Notes under the pieces: model-generated | What the model saw: the letters and a program-made list of their open reading frames with translations, nothing else | Told to the model about the DNA's origin: nothing | The model's database searches: none | Translations under genes and position numbers: made by a program | Origin: Azospirillum sp. RU38E | GTDB lineage: Bacteria > Pseudomonadota > Alphaproteobacteria > Azospirillales > Azospirillaceae | NCBI RefSeq assembly: GCF_900188385.1 | Contig: NZ_FZOI01000004.1 | Location: 334,957 to 398,956, forward strand | Reading direction: 5' to 3' | Length of the DNA: 64,000 nucleotides | Part shown: one piece after another, positions 47,306 through 56,123 of the stretch | Layout of the letters: the number at the start of each line of letters is the position of its first letter | How positions within the stretch are numbered: position 1 is the stretch's first letter

Positions 47306-47426
47306 CAAAAGGGCACGGGAATGACCCTTGAAGGCCGGCGACTGCCGGCCCGCGGGCACATGTCCGCGTAAGCCAAGCTGCCGGAGGCAGCGCCCGGCAC
47401 CTGAGGGAGCTTGGTATGAGACTCCC
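47306..47426. repeat. Multi-hairpin intergenic repeat, copy B
   Basis: Matches copy A at 39637-39797. Hairpin 1 GGCCGGC-GACT-GCCGGCC (47333-47350), hairpin 2 CGCGG/CCGCG (47351-47368), linker TAAGCCAA, hairpin 3 GCTGCC-GGA-GGCAGC (47377-47391), then GGGAG/CTCCC (47405-47426) around TTGGTAT. An AAGGG/CCCTT hairpin precedes hairpin 1. The paired arms differ from copy A by compensating changes. It lies between convergent pth and the DUF482 gene and reaches the latter's stop codon. Confidence 0.8.
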
Positions 47427-48616
47427 TACCCTTCCCGCTTATAAGGGCTCTCCGCCATCAGGGCGGTGATTTCCTGCGCCATGGCGGCACGTTCATTATC
47501 CAGGAAACCGGCCACCGCATCGCGCAAGCCCGGATGGGTCAGGTGATGCACGCTGTAGGTTTCCACCGGCAGATAGCCGCGCTGGATTTTATGCTCGCCT
47601 TGGGCGCCAGCCTCCACCCGCGCCAGCCCGCGCTCAATGGCGAAATCCAGCGCGCGATAGTAACAAGCCTCAAAATGCAGGAACGGGTATTCCCCCGCCC
47701 CGCCCCAGTTGCGGCCATAAAGCGTGTCGCCACCCAGCAGGTTCAAGGCACCGCCGACCCAGCGGGTGCCTTCACGGACCATGACCAGAACCACCTGATC
47801 GGCCATTGTCTCCCCCAGGCGGAAAAAAAATTCCCGCGTCAGATAGGGCCAGCCCCATTTCCGGTCAGAGGTGGCGCGGTACAGCCGATCAAACGCATCC
47901 CAATGTTCCTCGCGCAGCTCATCCCCGGTCAGGGTGACCAGCGCCAGCCCGCTGTCAGCCACCGCCTGGCGCTCCTTGCGCACCGCCTTGCGCTTGCGGG
48001 AACTGAACTGGGCCAGGAAATCATCGAAGCTCCGATAGCCCTGATTGGTCCAATGATATTGGGTGCCGATGCGGCCCAGCCAGCCGCGTTCGGTGAAATC
48101 ACGATATTCCGCCGCCGTCACGAAATTCACATGCACGCCGGAAAGCTCATTCTCTTCGGCCAGCCGACGCAGCCCCGTCATCATCACCGCCGCCACACCG
48201 GGCGGCGCATCGGCGCGCAGCAGCAACCGGGGGCCGGTGACGGGGGTGAAAGGAACGGCAGAGAGAAGCTTGGGGTAGTAATCGCCGCCAGCATTTTCAA
48301 AGGCACGCGCCCAGCCCTGGTCGAAGACATATTCGCCATAGGAGTGGGATTTCACATAAAGCGGCATGGCCGCCAGCAGGCGGCCTTCCCCATCGCAGAG
48401 CGTCAGGTGACGCGGCTGCCAGCCGGTATCCCCCCCGACAGAACCGCTTTGTTCCAGAATGCGCAGAAAATCATGACTGATGAAGGGGTTATCGGCCCCA
48501 CCCGGCACCCCGGCGGCACAGGAGGCCCAGTCGGCGGCGGGAATGTCGCTGATACTGTCCACCAGCTTCAGCGTAATGGTGCCGGGGGGCGTGCCTGTTT
48601 CCATATCGCTCAACAT
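47426..48616 (-). CDS. DUF482/FemAB-like GNAT-fold protein
   Basis: 396 residues of the family (Pfam peptidogalycan/FemAB-like DUF482) with two GNAT-like folds. ADNPFISHDFLRILEQSGSVGGDTGWQPRHL and the C-terminal FHFEACYYRALDFAIERGL-like stretch (here LHFEACYYRALDFAIERGLARVEAGAQGEHKIQRGY) are typical. The biochemical role is unknown; relatives of FemAB transfer amino acids from tRNA. The start is ATG at 48616 or four codons later. Its stop lies in repeat copy B. Confidence 0.88.
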   Translation of the reverse strand: MLSDMETGTPPGTITLKLVDSISDIPAADWASCAAGVPGGADNPFISHDFLRILEQSGSVGGDTGWQPRHLTLCDGEGRLLAAMPLYVKSHSYGEYVFDQGWARAFENAGGDYYPKLLSAVPFTPVTGPRLLLRADAPPGVAAVMMTGLRRLAEENELSGVHVNFVTAAEYRDFTERGWLGRIGTQYHWTNQGYRSFDDFLAQFSSRKRKAVRKERQAVADSGLALVTLTGDELREEHWDAFDRLYRATSDRKWGWPYLTREFFFRLGETMADQVVLVMVREGTRWVGGALNLLGGDTLYGRNWGGAGEYPFLHFEACYYRALDFAIERGLARVEAGAQGEHKIQRGYLPVETYSVHHLTHPGLRDAVAGFLDNERAAMAQEITALMAESPYKREG

Positions 48617-48691
48617 TCCGTCACGTCTGCGACAGACGATATGGCACCAGGGGCCGGCCCGCCAAGGGCCAACCCCTGAAAAGATAACGTT

Positions 48692-49159
48692 TTACGCCAC
48701 TTCGAAGATCGCCTCGACCTCCACCGCCACGCCCAGCGGCAGGGAAGACGCGGAAACGGCGGAGCGGGCGTGGCGGCCGGCCTCGCCGAACACTTCCTGC
48801 ATCAGTTCGGAGGCACCGTTGATCACCTTGGGCTGATCATTGAAGTCGCCGGTGGAATTGACGAAGCCAACCAGCTTCACCACCCGGGTGATCCGGTCCA
48901 GATCGCCATCCAGCGCCGCCTTGGCCTGGGCGATCAGGTTCAGCGCACAGGTGCGGGCGGCCTCGCGCCCTTCCTCAATGCTATACCCGGCACCCAGCTT
49001 GCCGACATGGCGCAGTTCCCCATTCCACAGCGGAATCTGGCCGGAGATGAACAGCTGGTTGCCAGTGCGCACGGCCGGCACATAGGCCGCCACCGGGGCC
49101 GCCGCCTTCGGCAGTTCAATCCCCAGTTCCGCCAGACGTGCATCAATACGACCTGACAT
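48692..49159 (-). CDS. RidA family protein (YjgF/UK114 type)
   Basis: 155 residues. RidA proteins hydrolyse reactive enamine/imine intermediates made by PLP enzymes, including threonine dehydratase in isoleucine synthesis. Typical features: FISGQIPLWNGELRHVGKLG and ARTCALNLIAQAKAALDGDLDRI. The C-terminal SAVSASSLPLGVAVEVEAIFEV lacks the RPAR-type arginine of true RidA, having SAVSASSLP instead, which places it in another Rid subgroup. The ATG at 49159 follows AGGAGG. Single gene. Confidence 0.9.
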   Translation of the reverse strand: MSGRIDARLAELGIELPKAAAPVAAYVPAVRTGNQLFISGQIPLWNGELRHVGKLGAGYSIEEGREAARTCALNLIAQAKAALDGDLDRITRVVKLVGFVNSTGDFNDQPKVINGASELMQEVFGEAGRHARSAVSASSLPLGVAVEVEAIFEVA

Positions 49160-49274
49160 GAAATCCTCCTGTATGTTGATTGCTGCAAGTTTCGGCATAC
49201 GGGTCCGGCCGAAACATTGGTCAAGCCTCTGTTTAGCGCTTCAATGGGCCGCCATGAAAGGCCGTTCTGTTGTC

Positions 49275-50945
49275 TCACGGTGCCAATGTATAGAGGTGCA
49301 GAACCTCCTTACGACCCCGCGAATAGTTGAAGCCGGCCAGTTCCACCAGCAGGCGTGGCGTCCGCCCCTGTGCGGCAAGCCCTGCCATGAAGGCATCCTC
49401 CTCCCGTCCCTTGGTTACCAGACCCACGGCACAGGCGGGATCGGCCAGCAGATGGCCAGCCACCATTTCCCCGCCGCCCAGCCTTGTATTGGTGCCGACC
49501 AGAAACACCATGCTGGGTTCGTTATAGCCCCCGGCCGCCAGCACGGAATGGCCACAGGGCCGTGTGCGGGTGAAGGCATCGGCCACCTGCGGGCTGAGCC
49601 ACATCGGCTTCAGGGCTGGCAGGGCCACACCGAACAACAGCACAAAGGTCGCCACCGCCCCGCCCAGGCCGGCCAGCAGCAGCCGGTCACCATCGCCACG
49701 CCGGTCGAACAGGAACATGGCCCCCACCGTCACCAGCACGCCCAGCGCCGCCAGGATGGCAGTGAAGACCGGCCCCCCGGTCAATTGAATGGGGAAGACC
49801 ACCAGCGCGCCAGCAAAACCCAGCCCCACCAGCCCGCCCAGGGCCAGTGCCACCCGGCGCCACCAGCGATCCCCCGGAACCGACAGCCCATCCACCCGGT
49901 CCTGCAGGGCTGCCACCGACAGCATGGCCACCGCCGGCAGCACCGGCAGCAGGTAATGCGGCAGCTTTGTCACCACCCCTTCATGAATTGCCCAAGTGGG
50001 GATGATCCAGGCGGCACAGAAGCGCACGGCATCGACATGCCGGTGCCGCCAGGCCCAGGGGATGGCCGGCAGGGCCAGGAAGGCCCAGGGCCAGAAGGTC
50101 AACCAGAAAGTGGCCAGGAAATAGCCGGGCGGTGCGCCATGGCTTTCCTGCCCGGCATTGGCCTTGCCGAGAAATTCATGCCCGATGGCATAGCTGAAAA
50201 AGGCCCCCTTGGTGACGATGGCAATCGCCACAAGCCAGGGCAGCACCACGGCCAGCAGCAGGGGCACCCCGATGGCGGGGCGCAGCCGCTTCAGCCAGCC
50301 GGCCCGCCGGTCCATGGCCCAGAGGGCGGCGCAGGCCGTCCCCACCACCATGAGGATGATCGGCCCCTTGATCAGGATGCCCAGCCCCAGCGACAGCCAG
50401 AACAGCAACACCATCCCCAGCGGGGCGGCAAAGGGCTTTTCCCGGTCCAGATAAAGATGCGCCAGCACCAGCATGGCCCCCAGAATGCAGGCCAGTTGAG
50501 CCGCATCGGTCTTTGCCATGCGTGCTTCCACGCCCAGAATGACGCAAGCTGCCATCATCAAACCGGCGGCCAACCCCACTGTGGCACCAAACAGCCGTGC
50601 CCCAATCCCGGCCGTCAGCAGCACCGACACGACCGCCCCAATCAGGGAGGGGATGCGGTACATCCAGATCGGCGCATCGGTGGCATCGCCGCCCAGCGCC
50701 TTCACCGCCGTCACCTGCGCCCAATAGATGCCCACCGGCTTCTTATGCCGCGCCTCATCCTGGAAGCGGATATCGACATAATCGCCCGTCTCCAGCATTT
50801 GCCGGCTGGCCTGCACATAGCGCGACTCGTCGCGGTCAAAGGGCGGGATACCGGCGAAGCCCGGCAGAAAGGCCGCCAGCGCCACCACCAGCAACAGCAG
50901 CCAATGGACCGGCAACAAGACCGCCGGGCGGTAAAGCCGGCTCAT
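49275..50945 (-). CDS. ArnT/RgtD-like GT39 family lipid-sugar glycosyltransferase
   Basis: 556 residues with about 12 membrane spans and a C-terminal soluble part. The N-terminal periplasmic loop IPPFDRDESRYVQASRQMLETGDY holds the catalytic acidic residues of ArnT-like enzymes, and RFQDEARHKKPVGIYWAQ is the conserved loop 2. Such enzymes move a sugar (aminoarabinose, galacturonate, mannose) from polyprenyl phosphate to lipid A or protein in the periplasm. It overlaps the preceding LAB_N gene as ATGA, with the GT2 gene before that, so all three act in one pathway. Confidence 0.9.
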   Translation of the reverse strand: MSRLYRPAVLLPVHWLLLLVVALAAFLPGFAGIPPFDRDESRYVQASRQMLETGDYVDIRFQDEARHKKPVGIYWAQVTAVKALGGDATDAPIWMYRIPSLIGAVVSVLLTAGIGARLFGATVGLAAGLMMAACVILGVEARMAKTDAAQLACILGAMLVLAHLYLDREKPFAAPLGMVLLFWLSLGLGILIKGPIILMVVGTACAALWAMDRRAGWLKRLRPAIGVPLLLAVVLPWLVAIAIVTKGAFFSYAIGHEFLGKANAGQESHGAPPGYFLATFWLTFWPWAFLALPAIPWAWRHRHVDAVRFCAAWIIPTWAIHEGVVTKLPHYLLPVLPAVAMLSVAALQDRVDGLSVPGDRWWRRVALALGGLVGLGFAGALVVFPIQLTGGPVFTAILAALGVLVTVGAMFLFDRRGDGDRLLLAGLGGAVATFVLLFGVALPALKPMWLSPQVADAFTRTRPCGHSVLAAGGYNEPSMVFLVGTNTRLGGGEMVAGHLLADPACAVGLVTKGREEDAFMAGLAAQGRTPRLLVELAGFNYSRGRKEVLHLYTLAP

Positions 50946-51289
50946 TCCGCCACCGCCGCCGTCTGGCGGGCAGCCGACACCACCCGGCCCGGCTTGTGCC
51001 GGCGGATCAGCACAATATTGCGGGCATAGATGACCAAGGCCGGGATCTGCCCAACGATAATCACGATATCGGGCCGCAGCGCGCCATAGATGATCAGCAT
51101 CAGCCCACCGCCAAGGGAAAAATACCAGAAGGCTTCCGGCATGACGCTGCGTCCGGCACGTTCAGAACTGATCCACTGTACCACGAAGCGCATCATGAAC
51201 ATGATCTGCGCCGACAGGCCGAACAGCACCAGCCAGCCCTTGTCCGCAATGGCGGCGTGCCACCAGGCTGCGATATGGGTCCAGATCAT
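50942..51289 (-). CDS. Lipid-A-disaccharide-synthase N-terminal-like (LAB_N) membrane protein
   Basis: 115 residues with three to four membrane spans. FGLSAQIMFMMRFVVQWISSERAGRSVMPEAFWYFSLGGGLMLIIYG is the LAB_N signature. Such small proteins often accompany GT2/GT39 pairs and are thought to take part in moving or presenting polyprenyl-phosphate sugars; this is unproven. Both ends overlap neighbours by four bases (ATGA). Confidence 0.92.
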   Translation of the reverse strand: MIWTHIAAWWHAAIADKGWLVLFGLSAQIMFMMRFVVQWISSERAGRSVMPEAFWYFSLGGGLMLIIYGALRPDIVIIVGQIPALVIYARNIVLIRRHKPGRVVSAARQTAAVAE

Positions 51290-52005
51290 GCTTGCCTTTC
51301 CTCCGTCACAGCGCCCGGCACGCTGGTGCGGCGCAACAGCCAGACCACACCCAGCAGGTCGAACAGCCCGACGGCGGCCCGGCCCAGATTGGTATATTTT
51401 GACCGGCCAGCGACACGGGCACGGTCATTGATGGCCAGATTGGCATAGGCCAGCCCCCGCCCCTTCACCAGGGCGGGCAGGAACCGGTGCTGGCTGTCGA
51501 AAAACGGCAGTGCCAGGAACAGGTCGCGGCGGATCAGCTTCAACCCGCAGGCCGTATCCGGACAGGCATCGCGCAGGAAGGCCCGCCGGATACCATTGCC
51601 CAGACGCGAGGTAAGACGCTTGGCCAGCGTGTCATCGCGTCGACGGCGGTTGCCGGCCACCAGCACCAGATCGGGTTGTCTGTCGCGCTCGGCCAGCAGG
51701 CGGGGAATATCGGCCGGATCATTCTGGCGGTCGCCATCAATGGTCACCAGCCAATCCCCCCGCGCGGCCAGCGCGCCTGTGCGCAGGGCCGCACTCTTGC
51801 CGGCGCGCCATTGATGACGGATCAGCCGCAGGCCCGGATAAAGCCCCTGCACCTCTCGCACCCGTGCCACCGTCTCGTCAGTGGAACCGTCATCCACCAG
51901 CAGCACTTCGAAGGCCAGCGTACCCGGCAATGTCGCATAAATCTCCGCCAGCAAGGGCTGGACATTATCCTGCTCGTTCATGAGCGGGATCAATATCGAG
52001 AACAA
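51286..52005 (-). CDS. GT2 polyprenyl-phosphate sugar transferase (ArnC/RgtE/DPM1-like)
   Basis: About 239 residues. FSILIPLMNEQDNVQPLLAEI, LLVDDGSTDETVARV and VTIDGDRQNDPADIPRLL (DXD) are the GT2 core, then the C-terminal GLAYANLAINDRARVAGRSKYTNLGRA of dolichol-phosphate-mannose-synthase-type enzymes. It charges undecaprenyl or dodecaprenyl phosphate with a sugar. I prefer the TTG at 52005, which has AGGGGAGG six bases ahead; an ATG 35 codons earlier adds residues unlike the family. First gene of the GT2-LAB_N-GT39 operon. Confidence 0.9.
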   Translation of the reverse strand: MFSILIPLMNEQDNVQPLLAEIYATLPGTLAFEVLLVDDGSTDETVARVREVQGLYPGLRLIRHQWRAGKSAALRTGALAARGDWLVTIDGDRQNDPADIPRLLAERDRQPDLVLVAGNRRRRDDTLAKRLTSRLGNGIRRAFLRDACPDTACGLKLIRRDLFLALPFFDSQHRFLPALVKGRGLAYANLAINDRARVAGRSKYTNLGRAAVGLFDLLGVVWLLRRTSVPGAVTEERQA

Positions 52006-52310
52006 ACCCGACCTCCCCTGAGCCGACGGCCCCGCTGGTGCTGGACATATCCGATTGGGAGTAAACCCGCGCCGGAAAAAGGGGAAGTGACGGTTTGTTA
52101 ACACTGCCAAGCGGTAGCGCGGCAGGCGTCACAAGCCCTCAAAAGACAAGCCGATCCAGGAAATCAGCCAAGAAAAATATTCACACGTGAATAAATGGCA
52201 TAAATTTTTAACTGGTCAGATATATGAAAGAAAAATACCCTATACGAAAGGATAAGTCAGAAAGAAAAAGAAGATCCTCCATCTTTGGTTACCTAGCCGG
52301 GAGAGTTGAG
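52006..52310. other. AT-rich intergenic region before second chemoreceptor
   Basis: 305 bases, clearly richer in A/T than the neighbourhood over 52140-52290. It holds an inverted repeat TATTCAC-AC-GTGAATA (52178-52193) and two TATAYGAAAG motifs (52221-52230 and 52241-52250), listed next. Confidence 0.5.
52178..52250 (+). promoter_or_regulatory. Inverted repeat and paired TATAYGAAAG motifs
   Basis: TATTCAC/GTGAATA at 52178-52193; TATATGAAAG at 52221 and TATACGAAAG at 52241, 20 bases apart on the coding strand, 60-90 bases before the chemoreceptor start. The second motif recurs twice upstream of the 61400-63580 chemoreceptor. Confidence 0.45.
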
Positions 52311-53990
52311 ATGCGCCTGTCCGATTTATCTTTTCGGACCCGGATCATTGGATCCTTTGGATTGATGCTGATTGTCACAGCTTTTCTTGGGTTATTTTCG
52401 CTGAACGGTATGTCCGCCATGGGCGAAGCCGGCAATGAAGTAATGACCAACACCATGCCATCCATCGTCGCCAGCAATAAATTGCTGACGAATATCCTGC
52501 AAGTGCGTCGCTTCCAGGCTACCGCGATTATCGAAAATGATCCGGATAAGCTGAAAGAACATCAAAAGACTATTGCCGCGCTGGAAAGTGACATCCTCAA
52601 GGTTCGGGAAGACTACGAAGCATTGGTGGATATAGAGCGGGCAGAAATTACCCGCTTCGATCAGGCGTGGGCCATTTTCCAGCCCAGCAGCAGCGCTATC
52701 CTGCAGAAGCTGGGCGCTGGCGATGCGCTGGGCGCAACGGCCCTGTTCCAGGGTGACAGCCGCACGGCCGTCAATGAAATGTTCAAGGCCTTGGACAGGG
52801 CCGTCGCGGTAAATGAGAGTGAGGGAGAGATCGCCAGCCACACCATGCAATCGGAATGGGATCGGGCGCGCACCGTGGCGATGAGCGCCCTTGCCGTCGC
52901 CCTGGTTCTGGCAGTGGCTATTGCCTTTACCATTACCCGCGCCATCACCGTCCCCACCAACCGGCTGACGCAATGCATGTCCCTGCTGAGCCAGAAGCAG
53001 TTGGGGACGGAGATTTTCGGCCTGGACCGCCAGGATGAGATCGGTTCCATGGCACGCGCCGTCCAGGTGTTCAAGGAAGGGCTGATCCAGGCCGACGCGC
53101 TGGCTGCCGCCCAGCAGGCGGAGGAGGAGGCCAAGAACCGCCGCGCGGCGCAGATCGACCGGCTGATCCAGGCCTTTGACAGCGAATCCGGTGAGACCTT
53201 GCGCAACGTCACCGACGCCGCCCATGATCTGGACAGCACCGCCCACACCATGTCGGCCCTGTCGGAACAGACCAGCCGGCAGGCCGCCGATGCCGCCGCC
53301 TCGGCAGAACAGACGACATCCAATGTGGAAACGGTGGCCGCCGCCAGCGAGCAGATGGTGGCCAGCATCACCGAGATCAGTCAACAGATCTACCGCGCCA
53401 AGCAGGTGGCCGGGGAGGCCGCCACCGGGGTGCGCCAGACCGACGAGACGGTCACCGGGCTGGCCCAGGCGGCCCAGAGGATTGGCGATGTGGTGGGGCT
53501 GATCCAGGCCATCGCGGCCCAGACCAACCTGCTGGCCCTGAATGCCACTATTGAGGCCGCAAGGGCGGGAGAGGCCGGCAAGGGCTTCGCCGTCGTCGCC
53601 TCCGAAGTGAAAAACCTGGCCAGCCAGACGGCCAAGGCGACAGAGGAAATCGCCGTGCAGATCGCCGCCATCCAGAAGGTTTCCGGCGAGACCTGCCACG
53701 CCATTCAGGCCATTGGCCGCACCATCGACGAGGTGAATGACATCTCCACCTCCATCGCCGCCGCCATGGAGGAGCAGGGCGCTTCCACGGCGGAGATCAG
53801 CCGCAATGTCACCCAGGCAGCGGCCGGCACGCGGAACGTCTCCGGCAATGTCGATCAGCTGATGCAGGCGGCAGCGGAGTCGGGTGAGGCGGCCGGCCAG
53901 GTGCTGATGGCCGCCGCCGGCCTGTCCAGCCAGTCGGACAGCCTGAAACAGGCAGTGGAACGGTTCCTGACCGCCATCAAGGCTGCCTGA
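52311..53990 (+). CDS. Methyl-accepting chemotaxis protein with 4-helix-bundle sensor
   Basis: 559 residues. TM1 (about 13-35), a periplasmic four-helix-bundle ligand domain (about 36-185; [29 protein letters not shown]), TM2 (187-209), HAMP and the signalling coiled coil with tip [39 protein letters not shown]. The ligand is unknown. The frame extends 29 codons upstream, but the ATG at 52311 has GGGAG ahead and gives [13 protein letters not shown]. Single gene. Confidence 0.96.
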   Translation: MRLSDLSFRTRIIGSFGLMLIVTAFLGLFSLNGMSAMGEAGNEVMTNTMPSIVASNKLLTNILQVRRFQATAIIENDPDKLKEHQKTIAALESDILKVREDYEALVDIERAEITRFDQAWAIFQPSSSAILQKLGAGDALGATALFQGDSRTAVNEMFKALDRAVAVNESEGEIASHTMQSEWDRARTVAMSALAVALVLAVAIAFTITRAITVPTNRLTQCMSLLSQKQLGTEIFGLDRQDEIGSMARAVQVFKEGLIQADALAAAQQAEEEAKNRRAAQIDRLIQAFDSESGETLRNVTDAAHDLDSTAHTMSALSEQTSRQAADAAASAEQTTSNVETVAAASEQMVASITEISQQIYRAKQVAGEAATGVRQTDETVTGLAQAAQRIGDVVGLIQAIAAQTNLLALNATIEAARAGEAGKGFAVVASEVKNLASQTAKATEEIAVQIAAIQKVSGETCHAIQAIGRTIDEVNDISTSIAAAMEEQGASTAEISRNVTQAAAGTRNVSGNVDQLMQAAAESGEAAGQVLMAAAGLSSQSDSLKQAVERFLTAIKAA

Positions 53991-54019
53991 GCCGGAACGG
54001 CGCCAGCCCGCCCACTACT

Positions 54020-54059
54020 CACCCGTGCGGCCTGCTATTTCCCGCAGGTCGCACGGGTG
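54020..54059. terminator. Hairpin enclosing the pncA stop codon
   Basis: CACCCGTGCG-G-CCTGC / GCAGG-T-CGCACGGGTG, 15 paired bases with one mismatch; the loop (54036-54043) contains most of the pncA stop. Both convergent transcripts can form it. It lacks a T run on either strand. Confidence 0.55.
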
Positions 54060-54685
54060 AACTGCACGCCGATGGCATTCATCCGGGCAATCGCCAGATC
54101 CAGCGACCCGTTCATGTCGATGGGGCGGCAGGCATCCTCAATCACGATGGGCTGAAAGCCGCAGCGCGCCGAGTCCTCCGCTGAATAAGAGACGCAGTAA
54201 TCCAGCGCCAGCCCGGCAAAGAACAGCCGGCGGAAACCGCGTTCCCGGCAATAGCCAGTCAACCCGGTCGGGGTGATACCGTCATTTTCAAAAAAGGCGG
54301 AATAGCTGTCGATGGCAGGGCGGAAGCCCTTGCGCACCACCATATCGGCCGCCAGCGTCAGCAGATCAGGGTGGAATTCCGCCCCTGCGGTGCCCTGGAC
54401 ACAATGGTCGGGCCACAGTGTCTGCGGCCCATATGGCATCTCAACCATATCATAGGGTGCCCGGCCGGGATGAACGGAGGCGAAGGAGGAATGGCCCGCC
54501 GGGTGCCAATCCTGTGTCAGCACAATCCCCGCCCCCGCCGCCTTGAAGCGGCGGATCAGGTCATTGGCCAGCGGCACCACGGCGTCCCCGTCTGGTACGG
54601 CCAAGGCGCCACCACCACAGAAATCATTCTGGATATCCACCAGCACCAGCAGATCGCCCGCCTCGGGATCAAGAATTGTGCGCAT
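54035..54685 (-). CDS. pncA: Nicotinamidase
   Basis: 216-residue isochorismatase-fold enzyme that deamidates nicotinamide to nicotinate in NAD salvage. Catalytic triad Asp in LVLVDIQNDFCGGG, Lys in VVRKGFRPAIDSYSAF and Cys in GLALDYCVSYSAEDS; metal ligands in TQDWHPAGHSSF. Length is typical. The final codons overlap a strong hairpin. Adjacent to the deaminase gene on the same strand, 28 bases apart, so probably one salvage-type unit. Confidence 0.95.
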   Translation of the reverse strand: MRTILDPEAGDLLVLVDIQNDFCGGGALAVPDGDAVVPLANDLIRRFKAAGAGIVLTQDWHPAGHSSFASVHPGRAPYDMVEMPYGPQTLWPDHCVQGTAGAEFHPDLLTLAADMVVRKGFRPAIDSYSAFFENDGITPTGLTGYCRERGFRRLFFAGLALDYCVSYSAEDSARCGFQPIVIEDACRPIDMNGSLDLAIARMNAIGVQFTRATCGK

Positions 54686-54713
54686 GGCCGCTACCCTTCG
54701 TTGTCAGACCCTA

Positions 54714-55214
54714 TCAATAGGGGACACGATCCGCCTTCACAATCCAGTCATTAAAGACGGACAAGGCTGCCGTGCTGGGGCGATGCTGGCAGGGAATGAT
54801 CCGGGCATCAGGCGGCAGCGGCACCTGTTCATAAATCAGCGCATCGTCAAAGCCGATGGCGGCCGCCTGATCACGGGTATTGCCATAGACGATGCGATCC
54901 ACCCGCGCCCACAGGGCCGAGGCCAGACACATGGGGCAGGGCTCACAGCTGGCATAGAGCGTAGCACCGCGCAGATCAAAGCGCGACAGGCGCTGACAGG
55001 CATCGCGGATGGCCACCACCTCGGCATGGGCGGTGGGATCATTGGTGGAGGTGACGCGGTTCCAGCCCTGCCCCACCACCTGCCCTTCCAGCACCACCAC
55101 AGAGCCGAAGGGGCCACCATCGCCCGCCTCCATCCCCTGGCGGGACAGCGCGGCCGCCAGGGTCAGGAAATGCTGGTCCTGGGCATCCGGGTGGGTATCG
55201 GCGTGATCGGTCAT
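54714..55214 (-). CDS. Nucleoside/nucleobase deaminase (CMP/dCMP deaminase fold)
   Basis: 166 residues. Zn site HAE in PTAHAEVVAIRDAC and PCXXC in ASCEPCPMCLASALWARVDRIVYG. Closest in layout to guanine deaminases of the cytidine-deaminase fold (GuaD of Bacillus), though tRNA or other substrates are possible. The ATG at 55214 follows AAGGGA; the frame opens 13 codons earlier. Upstream of pncA on the same strand. Confidence 0.9.
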   Translation of the reverse strand: MTDHADTHPDAQDQHFLTLAAALSRQGMEAGDGGPFGSVVVLEGQVVGQGWNRVTSTNDPTAHAEVVAIRDACQRLSRFDLRGATLYASCEPCPMCLASALWARVDRIVYGNTRDQAAAIGFDDALIYEQVPLPPDARIIPCQHRPSTAALSVFNDWIVKADRVPY

Positions 55215-55288
55215 CGGGGTTCCCTTGCTATGCGTCGCCGCAGCTTCATCCAAGGCTACCCCCGCAGCGACCGATCACGCCAGTGGCA

Positions 55289-55441
55289 TCAGATACGCCC
55301 CATCAACAGCAGGATCAGCAGCACCACGACCACCACCGTCAACAGTCCGCTGGGCCCATAGCCCCAGGCACGGGAATGCGGCCAGGCCGGCAGCACGCCG
55401 ATCAGGATGAGAATCAGGATGATCAACAGGATGGTGGTCAT
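55289..55441 (-). CDS. DUF3309 family small membrane protein
   Basis: 50 residues, too short for many gene finders. MTTILLIILILILIGVLPAWPHSRAWGYGPSG in outline, then LLTVVVVVLLILLLMGRI: two membrane spans joined by the WPHSRxWGYGPSG turn that defines DUF3309. The ATG at 55441 has AAGGA 11 bases upstream. Function unknown; such proteins are frequent and often stress-induced in alphaproteobacteria. A CGTTCAGC/GCTGAACG hairpin lies upstream at 55463-55495. Confidence 0.88.
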   Translation of the reverse strand: MTTILLIILILILIGVLPAWPHSRAWGYGPSGLLTVVVVVLLILLLMGRI

Positions 55442-55667
55442 GGTCCGGCGGTTCCTTCTTATCGTTCAGCGCCCATTGGCGATATGTGCTGAACGCCCTG
55501 GTGCCGCCAGCGCTCCCGCCAGCGGTGGGATTAATCCGCCCGAATGCCGGTGATGGCCGATCATGCCCGAAAGGGCGATGGGGATTGACGCAACCGCCAC
55601 CAACCGCTTTGCTGCACCGGTACCGGCGCCCCTGCCGGCACCTTTGCAACCTTATGGACCATGCATC

Positions 55668-56072
55668 ATGAACCGCAAAACCCAGATCGGCGATCCGCCC
55701 ATCCGCATCCTGCGCAATGATTTGGAAAAGTTGGAAAACCTGCTGGACCATCTGCACCGCGCCTATGCCCGTGTCTCGCTTTTCCTGCAGAACGAGGTGA
55801 TGCGTGCCGAACTGGTCGACCGTCAGACCCGGCAACCCTTCATCCAGCTGGGTTCATGGGTCGCCTTCTGCGATGAGGAAGGTGCCCGCCATGCCGGCAC
55901 ACTGCACCTGCCGGAAGAACGGCAGGAGGCACCGCCCGACAGCATCTCCATCCTGACCCCTGTGGGGGCCGCCCTGCTGGGGCTGAGCCGGGGCCAGACC
56001 ATCACCTATGAGACGATTGACCGCAGATCCAAGCAATTGACCGTGCTGGATGTGCGGGCGCCTGCCGGATAA
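55668..56072 (+). CDS. Rnk-like nucleoside-diphosphate-kinase regulator (GreA/B C-terminal fold)
   Basis: 134 residues. An N-terminal helical hairpin (about 10-45, LRNDLEKLENLLDHLHRAYARVSLFLQNEVMRAELVD) is followed by the FKBP-like GreA/GreB C-terminal domain with SISILTPVGAALLGLSRGQTITYE. Rnk-type proteins bind RNA polymerase near the secondary channel but lack the long Gre coiled coil. The ATG at 55668 is chosen by family length (136 in E. coli Rnk); a longer in-frame opening exists upstream. Confidence 0.85.
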   Translation: MNRKTQIGDPPIRILRNDLEKLENLLDHLHRAYARVSLFLQNEVMRAELVDRQTRQPFIQLGSWVAFCDEEGARHAGTLHLPEERQEAPPDSISILTPVGAALLGLSRGQTITYETIDRRSKQLTVLDVRAPAG

Positions 56073-56123
56073 GGGGGTTTTCACCAACGCGGCCGGGCAT
56101 TCCGGCCGCGTTCTCGGCAGGCC

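Noticed and set aside
52140..52300. AT-rich patch as a sign of horizontal transfer
   Set aside because: It is short and confined to a promoter region; the gene that follows has normal composition.
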